Under the pieces are notes generated by a model. The model did not search any database. It saw nothing but the letters and a program-made list of their open reading frames with translations, and had not been told where the DNA came from. A DNA stretch of 22,705 nucleotides from assembly GCA_002085465.1 (NCBI GenBank), contig NBML01000051.1, positions 1-22,705 of the forward strand, read 5' to 3'. Origin of the DNA: Desulfobacteraceae bacterium 4572_89. GTDB lineage: Bacteria; Desulfobacterota; Desulfobacteria; Desulfobacterales; Desulfobacteraceae. The position numbers and the translations under genes were made by a program. Below are positions 7,866-14,519 of the stretch, piece after piece. The first letter of the stretch is position 1. Each line of letters begins with the position of its first letter.

Positions 7866-9213
7866 TTTTTTTTCCCATATTTTTTTGGAAGTTTTTCAAA
7901 GCAAAGGGAAAAATTTGTATAGCCGAATTGTTTTCCATATAATGGTCAGCCTTATGTTTATGGCAAGCTTTGCCGCTGCCCAGGAGGAGTTCAGCTTTAA
8001 TCTTGAGGAGTTTGAGAAGAAGAACCTTGAGTGGGGTGGTTATGCAGAGATTAAACTGGAGCATAACAAGGTCAATCAAAGTTCTGCCTTTGCTCTTCTG
8101 GATTCCCATGGGGATCCTCGCTCCAGTCTGGATCGTTTTACTTCCACCCTTCAATTGGATGGTAATTACAACAAGGGTCTGTTCAGCCTTAACTGGGTAA
8201 CTCAAGCTTACGGCCGCCAGGATCAGGAACAATGGGAAGATGAGGCCAGTATATTTGAGGCTTATGCCAGTATTAAACCAACGCCCATGGCAAGTATTGA
8301 TCTGGGCAAAAAGGTATTTAAATGGGGTAAGGGCTATGCCTGGAACCCGGTTGGTTTTATTGACAGACCCAAGAACCCCAATAGTCCTGAGGAATCCTTG
8401 GAGGGGTATATAGGTGCGGGTCTTGATCTGATCAAAAGTTTTTCAGGTCCTTTACAGACCATGGCCCTGACCACGGTGCTCCTGCCGGTACATGACAATA
8501 TTAATGAGGATTTTGGAAAGAAAGACAACATAAATCTTGCTGCCAAGCTTTATCTGCTCTATCGAGATGTGGATATTGATTTTCTTTTATACACGGGTAA
8601 CAGCCGGACAACCAGGTATGGTTTTGATTTTTCAACCAATCTGGCCACCAATTTTGAGATCCACGGTGAGCTGGCCCATATTCCCGAACAATCCCAGAAG
8701 ATTTTGGATGCAGACGGCAGTGTAGGAATTCGGAAAATTGCCGATACCAGCTATCTCCTAGGGCTTCGTTACCTCACGGAAAACGATGTTACAACTATAA
8801 TTGAATACTATCATAACGATGATGGGTATACTGAGGAGGAGCAGGGCCGTTTTTTTGATCTGGTTGATGGTGCCAATGACCTTTTTATGGAAACAGGCGA
8901 TGATTCCCTATACAGCAGGGCAGCTTCAATCAGTGACCGTGCCTATGGCAGATCCCAGAGCGGCCGTAACTATCTCTATGTCAAGGTTACCCGGAAAGAA
9001 CCCTTTGACCTGCTTTATTTTACTCCGGGCTTCACCGCCATTATTAATCTGGATGATGAAAGTTTTTCCCTGAGCCCCGAGGCAGTATACACTGGATTTA
9101 CCAATTGGGAACTGCGCCTGCGTTTTTCCCTGATTGTTGGAAGCAGTTTTACCGACTATGGTGAAAAGCAGAATGAAAATAAGCTGGAGCTGCGGGTCCG
9201 CTATTTTTTCTAG
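7852..9213 (+). CDS. Outer-membrane beta-barrel protein (DUF1302-like)
   Basis: The 453-residue frame has a hydrophobic export segment (IVFHIMVSLMFMASFAAA) before QEEFSFNLEEF, then alternating amphipathic strands rich in aromatic and charged residues, ending LELRVRYFF with the terminal Phe typical of BamA-inserted barrels. A stretch such as GKKVFKWGKGYAWNPVGF is typical of DUF1302-like barrels. The ATG at 7852 overlaps the previous gene by 14 nt and gives an unusually long leader. A TTG at 7915 with AAAGGGA 5 nt upstream would give a compact signal peptide and may be the real start. As the last gene of the ABC/LolA-like operon it is the likely outer-membrane end of that pathway. Confidence 0.82.
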   Translation: MNCVNFFSHIFLEVFQSKGKNLYSRIVFHIMVSLMFMASFAAAQEEFSFNLEEFEKKNLEWGGYAEIKLEHNKVNQSSAFALLDSHGDPRSSLDRFTSTLQLDGNYNKGLFSLNWVTQAYGRQDQEQWEDEASIFEAYASIKPTPMASIDLGKKVFKWGKGYAWNPVGFIDRPKNPNSPEESLEGYIGAGLDLIKSFSGPLQTMALTTVLLPVHDNINEDFGKKDNINLAAKLYLLYRDVDIDFLLYTGNSRTTRYGFDFSTNLATNFEIHGELAHIPEQSQKILDADGSVGIRKIADTSYLLGLRYLTENDVTTIIEYYHNDDGYTEEEQGRFFDLVDGANDLFMETGDDSLYSRAASISDRAYGRSQSGRNYLYVKVTRKEPFDLLYFTPGFTAIINLDDESFSLSPEAVYTGFTNWELRLRFSLIVGSSFTDYGEKQNENKLELRVRYFF

Positions 9214-9251
9214 ACCCCATGGATATTTAGGACCGAAGAGTTTATAATTTA

Positions 9252-9314
9252 ATAGGAATTTGCCTTTAGCCATTAAGCTTTTAGCTAACAGCCAACAGCT
9301 AATGGCTGAAAGCT
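9252..9314. repeat. Dispersed palindromic repeat, copy A
   Basis: This 63-nt element lies between the converging barrel and Hpt genes. It aligns with 15855-15923, differing by a 7-nt gap (TGTTAGC absent here), a 1-nt gap and a few substitutions. The conserved ends are ATAGGAATTTGC and the AAAGCT side, and the core contains the inverted pair AGCCATTA / TAATGGCT. It ends 5 nt past the Hpt stop and may serve as a bidirectional transcription end. Confidence 0.8.
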
Positions 9315-9318
9315 ATCG

Positions 9319-9690
9319 TTAGGAAGAGCCCGTGGAAACTTCAAAATTGTTGATAAAGTCCACCAGTTTTTCACATTCTTTTTTAAGGGTTAAAAGCTTT
9401 TTGTCCAGGTTTTCAAGGTCGTGATCACTTCCGGCGGATTCAATGTCCATGGCTGCATTGGCAGCATGTCCTGCTGCCAGATATTTTAAGGTACCCTTGA
9501 GCTTATGGGCAGAATTATTTATTTTTTCAGGGTCTTTATGGGCAGCGGCATCTTGTATCTCATCAAACATATCAGGCCATTCAGAGAGGAAATCTGCAAA
9601 ACACTCCTGAATAAGTTCAAGATCATTGTCCATGATTTTTTTTAGCTCTTTCATATCTACTATTTTGTTGACCCTGTTCGAATCTGACAT
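9319..9690 (-). CDS. Hpt-domain histidine phosphotransfer protein
   Basis: This 123-residue, all-helical protein carries a single Hpt domain, which relays phosphate between receiver domains or from a hybrid kinase. The phosphorylatable histidine is H62 in NNSAHKLKGTLKYLAA, the classic HxLKG motif. The start at 9690 is preceded by AAGGAAGGG with suitable spacing; the longer upstream frame runs into the neighbouring gene and is not used. It is the last gene of the minus-strand operon, 25 nt after the acidic protein. A natural partner is the receiver of the REC-SBP fusion three genes up the same transcript, but no kinase is encoded in the window. Confidence 0.92.
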   Translation of the reverse strand: MSDSNRVNKIVDMKELKKIMDNDLELIQECFADFLSEWPDMFDEIQDAAAHKDPEKINNSAHKLKGTLKYLAAGHAANAAMDIESAGSDHDLENLDKKLLTLKKECEKLVDFINNFEVSTGSS

Positions 9691-9715
9691 GGTATCCCTT
9701 CCTTTTTTTGGGCGG

Positions 9716-10429
9716 TTATGAGTCTTTTTTTTGTTCCCAGAACTCCCGGCTTTCTTTGAGAATATCATTGATATCATCATCAATCATTTCTTCTTGAGGT
9801 ATATTTTCATTTTTCGAGATTTCCTGTGTATCTGATTCGGCTATGAACTTTGATTCATCTGCCAACGGGTCTGATTCATCGGACAGAAGCTCATTTGGTT
9901 CCATTTCCAGGGATTTGGTGTTACTTTCTTCCTGGTTTGACAGTTCTAATTCAGGCCCATCCTCAAGTTCTGGTTCATCTTCAAGATCGTATTCCGGAAG
10001 AAAGATTTCTGGTTCATCCAGTTCAGTTTCATCCAGTTCTGCTTCATTTAGATCGGTTTCAACAAAATCGGTTTCATCAGGGTTACTTTCGTCAGATTCC
10101 TGTTCTGGAAGGGATTCATCCAGTTCAAAACCTGAGAGTTCCATTTTCTCTTCGGTTTCTGTTTTCATCAAGGCATCTTCATCCTGTTCTTCAATATAAT
10201 TGCCTTCCCGGTCAAATAGCAGGCTGCCGCTTAGATTGATATCAAAGTCCATCCTGAAGGCGATTTTATTTTCGTGGACTATAATTTGTCCGCCCCTGGA
10301 AGAAAGGGATGAAACTTTCATGCGATCCTTGAGAATCTGTCTGACCATGTTCAGGTCCAGATTATCCTGAACAGCTTCTAACAAGTCTTTCTCTCCATTT
10401 TTTATAACTTGCGGGTCTGTTATTTTCAT
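9716..10429 (-). CDS. Uncharacterised highly acidic repeat protein
   Basis: I do not recognise this 237-residue protein. Residues 1-80 look folded (ILKDRMKVSSLSSRGGQIIV, ending FDINLSGSLLFDREGNYIEE). Residues 80-225 are dominated by Glu and Asp, with a run of pentapeptide repeats of the type T/A-D/E-L-x-E around 120-140, encoded by 15-nt DNA repeats at about 10015-10095. The C terminus (DDDINDILKESREFWEQKKDS) could be a short interaction helix. There is no signal peptide or membrane segment. The start at 10429 is chosen because GAGG lies 8 nt upstream; GTG at 10438 is the alternative. It sits between the REC-SBP fusion and Hpt genes, suggesting a scaffold or accessory role in the same signalling unit, by context only. 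Confidence 0.75.
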   Translation of the reverse strand: MKITDPQVIKNGEKDLLEAVQDNLDLNMVRQILKDRMKVSSLSSRGGQIIVHENKIAFRMDFDINLSGSLLFDREGNYIEEQDEDALMKTETEEKMELSGFELDESLPEQESDESNPDETDFVETDLNEAELDETELDEPEIFLPEYDLEDEPELEDGPELELSNQEESNTKSLEMEPNELLSDESDPLADESKFIAESDTQEISKNENIPQEEMIDDDINDILKESREFWEQKKDS

Positions 10430-10443
10430 ATAGGACACCTCAT

Positions 10444-11820
10444 TTAAATATTGTATATTTTATTGGCAAATCCAGTTTCTATGAATTTTTCAAGATCAAT
10501 GATTTTACCAATTTCCATGGTATCATGCATGTACTTTTGGACTTTATCCAGGTCGCTTGCTTCGGGGTAGAGACCATCCCAGCGTATTGCCTGGGGCTGT
10601 GAAAAAACATTTTTTAATACCTCGGGGTTCAGTCCCATTTTACCATTTGGATCAAGGAAATTGACAGCAATCTGTGCTGCCCTGACTTTATCATTTTCAA
10701 TATATTCCCCTGTTTCTACCAGAAGACTGACAAATTCCTGGGCTGCTTCTGGATATTTTTGAATGAAATCTTCCTGCATGGCAACAACACAGCAGGGGTG
10801 ATTGTCCCAGCGGCTGGCAGAATAAAATTCCAGGTTTCCTATTTCACCGGCAATGGCTTTGGTCGCCACAGGTTCTGCAACCATAAATCCTGCAACATCT
10901 TCATTTTCTTTCATTATACCGGGCATTTTTATTGGGGGAACAACCTCAAATCGTACATTGATGGCTTTTGCTCCTGGTACACCCGGTTTTAATCCCAGCT
11001 CTTTTAAAAATTTATGGGCCAGCATATGATGGACAGACATTTTATGGGGGATGTCCACTACTTTGTATTTGTAAAAGCTCTGGAGGGAATCAAATCTGTG
11101 GTCATAATGTCTGGATCGGACAAAGGTTGAGCCGTTTTTATGGGCAAAGAGGACCAGCCTTATGGGGGAATCATAGGCAAACAGATCCATGGCAATTGGG
11201 GCCAATACAAAGGCACAGTCGGTTTCCCCTGTTTCAAGTCCTTCCTGAATGGGGTTCCATCCCGCTTTAAGGCTGGTGGTAAGATCAAAATACTCAGGTT
11301 CGACATCTCCCTGTTCAATCCTGTGTTTAAGTGCGCCCAGAGCAAGGTGGTCTGTAATCTGAATATGGGATACGTTGAGTTCTACCTTTCCTCCCATGAT
11401 GCTTCTTTGTTTTGTTGTGTGCTGGGCTTTTTCCATGCCAGTGGAAAAAGCCTTTTCAATACCTTTGCTGATCTGTTCTTCATCAAATGGTTTGGGAACA
11501 TGTCCGTTGCCCCCGGCTTCCATTATAACCATCTGCTGACCCTTGTCAGCCTGGGCTGTGGCCATGATAAATGGAAGATCTTTGAACTCCTCACTGGCCC
11601 GGAGTGCTTTTAAAAATTCAAGTCCGTCCATCTTGGGCATGTTCCAGTCACTGATTACCAGGTCTGGATTTTCGGTTTTAACTTTTTCAAGTCCATCGGC
11701 TCCATTGACAGCCATGACAAGATTTGTATAGCCGGCTTTGCTGAGAATCTGTTTAAACATGATGCGCATGGTTCCTGAATCATCAGCAACAAGAATTTTT
11801 ATATCTGGATTTACTGCCAT
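10444..11820 (-). CDS. Receiver domain fused to an NrtA-like substrate-binding domain
   Basis: This 458-residue protein has no signal peptide, so it should be cytoplasmic. Residues 1-125 are a complete CheY-like receiver: D13/D14, phosphoacceptor D58 (LVISDWNMPKMDGLEF), T88 (FIMATAQ) and K110 (HVPKPFDEEQ). After a linker, residues 146-458 are a type-2 periplasmic-binding fold of the NrtA/SsuA/NMT1-like group: VSHIQITDHLALGAL, FVLAPIAMDLFAYDSPIRL, PHKMSVHHMLAHKFLKELG, GFMVAEPVATKAIAG and a WDNHPCCVV motif (H341, C343, C344). The closest relative in the window is the cytoplasmic SBP at 14520-15503. AAGGAG lies 6 nt before the ATG. It is inferred to couple ligand binding to phosphorelay signalling, or the reverse. 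No DNA-binding output is present. Confidence 0.9.
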   Translation of the reverse strand: MAVNPDIKILVADDSGTMRIMFKQILSKAGYTNLVMAVNGADGLEKVKTENPDLVISDWNMPKMDGLEFLKALRASEEFKDLPFIMATAQADKGQQMVIMEAGGNGHVPKPFDEEQISKGIEKAFSTGMEKAQHTTKQRSIMGGKVELNVSHIQITDHLALGALKHRIEQGDVEPEYFDLTTSLKAGWNPIQEGLETGETDCAFVLAPIAMDLFAYDSPIRLVLFAHKNGSTFVRSRHYDHRFDSLQSFYKYKVVDIPHKMSVHHMLAHKFLKELGLKPGVPGAKAINVRFEVVPPIKMPGIMKENEDVAGFMVAEPVATKAIAGEIGNLEFYSASRWDNHPCCVVAMQEDFIQKYPEAAQEFVSLLVETGEYIENDKVRAAQIAVNFLDPNGKMGLNPEVLKNVFSQPQAIRWDGLYPEASDLDKVQKYMHDTMEIGKIIDLEKFIETGFANKIYNI

Positions 11821-11864
11821 AAAAGACTCCTTGATAATTATAAAAGTAATAATATTTTATCTGT

Positions 11865-12567
11865 TTATTTATCCCAGGACCTATTAAAGTTTACTTGAAG
11901 TTTTTGGAATAAACGGTCCAGAAGAAAACCCAATATTCCAATGGCAATTATCATTGCCATGAGTTTGTCATACTCCATTGTATCCCTTGCATCATTTATA
12001 AGATACCCCAGACCACTGGAAACGCCCAAAAATTCAGCAGGAACCAAAACGATCCAGGCTACGCCCAGCGCCAGTCTCAAGCTGGTCATCATCTGGGGCA
12101 GGGAGGAAGGAATCACAATGGTCCGTATGAGTTGAAAATTGTTTGCACCCTGGTTCAACGCCATTTTAATCCACTGGGGATTGATATGCAAAACTCCTAT
12201 TGCTGTATTTAGTATTATAGGGCAAATTGTGGCCATTACAATCAAAAAATACACAGCCGACTCAAAGCTTGTAAATAAAAGCAGTGCAATGGGCATCCAG
12301 GACAGAGGGCTGATCATCCTGATAAATTGAATGGAGGAGTAGGAAAGTCCCCTGAGCATTGGATAGAATCCAATGATTATTCCCAGGGGAAAACCAAGTA
12401 TGGATTTCAGGACGGGTGAAAATAAAACAGGATACCAGTATCCATGCGCATGCAAACAGGGCAAGGCCCAGTAGCTCAAATTTCCATCCAAACTCCATGC
12501 GGTTGGAAAAAGAATCCAGTCCAACCTGTCTGGAATCGCTATCTAATTTTCTGTTAATTGATTTCAA
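11865..12567 (-). pseudogene. SsuC/NrtB-type ABC permease, internally deleted and frameshifted
   Basis: The two halves of a NitT/TauT-family permease lie in different frames. The first 53 codons, from TTG 12567 (which overlaps the SBP stop by 14 nt and follows AAGGGAAGAAG), give a basic start and one membrane helix (LLGLALFACAWILVSCFIF). From about 12411 homology continues in the next frame: LKSILGFPLGIIIGFYPMLR, SPLSWMPIALLLF, the EAA-type loop ALNQGANNFQLIRTIVIP, and AEFLGVSSGLGYLINDAR, ending at TAA 11865. The segment that normally lies between (the PSPxxV...SLxR region) is missing, roughly 25-30 codons. The larger piece alone (frame open from 12524) lacks the native N terminus. It may be a pseudogene, a sequencing/assembly loss, or an unusual split. 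Confidence 0.75.
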
Positions 12568-13753
12568 CTACTTCTTCCCTTGTGAATGGTTTTTCCATGT
12601 TGGAGCTATTGAAAACATGCACTCCACCTGTTTCGTCAATGGCTTTTCTGACAAAGGTTTCATCCACCAGTTCCTGGGCAGCTGCACCTGTATCCAGAGA
12701 GGAAAGAAAGCTATTGTCACCTTCAACCTTGGTTTTTTTCATCTGATCCACAATAAACCGGGTGGCAGAAGGAAAGGGAAAGGGCTGGAACCCAATTCTT
12801 GTAACATCCCAATGGGGATGAACCAATTGTGTTTTATGTAAATTGCTTTTAAAAACCCGTGCCAGTATAGTTTCGGGGAACGGAAGATATCTTTCTCCGT
12901 CACGACTTAAAAGATGTGCTGTTTCCAGGGGGTTTTTCGTACACCAGGCCTGGGCTCTGACAATGGCATTCATGGCTTTTTGCACTACAATAGAATTTTT
13001 ATCGATAAAATTCTGGTTGGCCACAACAACACAGCAGGGGTGGTCTTTCCAGATATCACCGGTAAACCGCATTATTCTTGCATTGAATTTTTCCTGGGCC
13101 AGGGCATTAAAAGGGTCAGCCACTATAAATGCATCAATTCTTCTGCCGAGAAGGGCTGTGGGCATGTCCGGAGGAGGCAGTATGAACAGGTTGACTTCAT
13201 CCGCGGCCAGTTTTGCAGACTGGGGTTTTATTACAGGTTTGAGTCCCTGGGTCCTTATCCCCATCTGCAGGATAAGATTGTGCATGGAATACCAGGACGG
13301 GACAGCCACCTGTTTTCCGCCAAGGTCGGCGAATTTGTAAATCTCTGAGTTACCTCTAACGGTCACGGCACTACCATTTGTATGATCCCAGGCCAGAACT
13401 TTTATGGGTATGTTTTGTTTAAATCGCATCCACACAGGAATGGGAAACAGCATATGGGTTAGATCAAATTTTCCTGCCAGAAATGATTCAATCAGTATTT
13501 TCCATGATCTTACCATAACCGGCCTTTCAACCTGAAGCCCTTCCTGGGAGAAATAACCAAGTCCATGGGCCACAAGAAGGGGGGTTGCATCGGTAATGGG
13601 CAGATATCCCAGCCTGAGGGGAGACTGTTTTGCAAGTAATGGGGCTGCCCCTGGCAGGATCAGGCTTGAGCCGCTGGCAACAGCTGTTTTTATAAATCTG
13701 CGCCTCGACCAGACCTCAATTTTTTTATTTTTATTGGATATATCGATAGTTAT
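12554..13753 (-). CDS. Tat-exported NrtA/CmpA-like substrate-binding protein
   Basis: The mature part resembles NrtA/CmpA nitrate- or bicarbonate-type SBPs: LRLGYLPITDATPLLVAHGL, THMLFPIPVWMRF, ILPPPDMPTALLGRRIDAF and a KDHPCCVVV motif. The GTG at 13573 would start inside the mature fold. The open frame continues upstream and encodes a twin-arginine signal, WSRRRFIKTAVASGSSLILP. No ATG, GTG or TTG exists in that frame before the stop at 13768-13766. AAGGAG (13765-13760) lies 6 nt before an ATA at 13753, which overlaps the ATPase stop as ATAA, just where an ATGA overlap would be expected. I therefore place the start at ATA 13753 (399 residues). The substrate is uncertain; it supplies the permease encoded next. 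Confidence 0.85.
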   Translation of the reverse strand: MTIDISNKNKKIEVWSRRRFIKTAVASGSSLILPGAAPLLAKQSPLRLGYLPITDATPLLVAHGLGYFSQEGLQVERPVMVRSWKILIESFLAGKFDLTHMLFPIPVWMRFKQNIPIKVLAWDHTNGSAVTVRGNSEIYKFADLGGKQVAVPSWYSMHNLILQMGIRTQGLKPVIKPQSAKLAADEVNLFILPPPDMPTALLGRRIDAFIVADPFNALAQEKFNARIMRFTGDIWKDHPCCVVVANQNFIDKNSIVVQKAMNAIVRAQAWCTKNPLETAHLLSRDGERYLPFPETILARVFKSNLHKTQLVHPHWDVTRIGFQPFPFPSATRFIVDQMKKTKVEGDNSFLSSLDTGAAAQELVDETFVRKAIDETGGVHVFNSSNMEKPFTREEVVEIN

Positions 13754-14517
13754 AACAAGCTCCTTTTAGCAAGATAGGAGTATTTGAACTGTTCCAGAAT
13801 CTTTATCCGGATTTCCTTAAATTTTGGATGGTTCCGGTCCCTTGGATACTCCTCATTTATTTCAAATATATTCGTGATATTTGCCGGTTCCCCTGCCAGA
13901 AGGATGATTTTATTTCCCATGCGGATGGCCTCATCAATGTCGTGGGTGACAAAGACTGCTGTGAATTGTTCTGACAGCCATAAATTAACAAGTTCTTCCT
14001 GGATATGGGCCTGGGTAAAGGTATCCAGGGAAGCAAAGGGTTCATCCAGAAGAAGGGCTTTGGGGTGTCCCACCAGAGCCCTTGCAAGGCAGACTCTCTG
14101 GGCCATGCCCAGGGAAAGCTGCCCGGGTTTGGAGTCTGAAAATCCGCCCAGACCCATTATCTCAAGGAATTGGTTTACCCTGTAGTCCAGTTCTTTTATG
14201 TCCCCCCTTATTTTGCAGCCATAGGCCACGTTCTCTTTTACGTTGAGCCAGGGGATCAGGGCTGGCTGCTGAAAAAGCATGGATCGTGAAGGATGGATTC
14301 CAGTAATTTTCTGATCGTCAACATAAATAGATCCAGATGTGGGTTTTTCAAGTCCTGCCAAAAGATTTAAAAGGGTTGTTTTACCACACCCTGACTCTCC
14401 CAGAATGATAACAAAATCTCCCGGTTCAATGGAAAAGGAGATATCTTTGAGAATAATATGATCTTCTTTTTTGGGACTTGTATATACCTTGGTTATTTTT
14501 TTAATATCAATTTTCAA
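13750..14517 (-). CDS. NrtD/SsuB/TauB-type ABC transporter ATPase
   Basis: This 255-residue cytoplasmic ATPase belongs to the nitrate/sulfonate/taurine group. Walker A is GESGCGKTT (40-48), the Q-loop is MLFQQPALIPWL (80-91), the signature is LSLGMAQR (134-141, with Leu replacing the usual first Gly of LSGGM), Walker B is ALLLDEPF (about 154-161) and the H-loop is VFVTHDIDEA. The start is TTG at 14517, right at the conserved beginning MKIDIKKITKVY, 2 nt after the stop of the cytoplasmic SBP gene. Its stop overlaps the proposed ATA start of the Tat SBP. Its tight linkage to a cytoplasmic SBP recalls cyanobacterial NrtC/CmpC, where a similar domain is fused to the ATPase. Confidence 0.93.
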   Translation of the reverse strand: MKIDIKKITKVYTSPKKEDHIILKDISFSIEPGDFVIILGESGCGKTTLLNLLAGLEKPTSGSIYVDDQKITGIHPSRSMLFQQPALIPWLNVKENVAYGCKIRGDIKELDYRVNQFLEIMGLGGFSDSKPGQLSLGMAQRVCLARALVGHPKALLLDEPFASLDTFTQAHIQEELVNLWLSEQFTAVFVTHDIDEAIRMGNKIILLAGEPANITNIFEINEEYPRDRNHPKFKEIRIKILEQFKYSYLAKRSLL

Positions 14518-14519
14518 TG

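Noticed and set aside
10015..10095. 15-nt periodic repeats as a possible CRISPR-like or satellite array
   Set aside because: The period equals five codons, units vary as protein repeats do, and there are no unique spacers; it is coding repeat DNA in the acidic protein gene.
9843..10239. Ser-rich open frames opposite the acidic protein
   Set aside because: The Ser/His-Pro-rich composition is the reverse complement of Glu/Asp repeat codons. There is no start signal.
12416..13348. Plus-strand open frames across the SBP and permease genes
   Set aside because: They overlap each other and the supported minus-strand genes, show no family motifs, and lack ribosome sites.
12554..13573. GTG at 13573 as the start of the Tat SBP
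   Set aside because: It falls inside the conserved LGYLPITDATPLLVAHGL strand/helix and would remove the Tat signal encoded in frame directly upstream.
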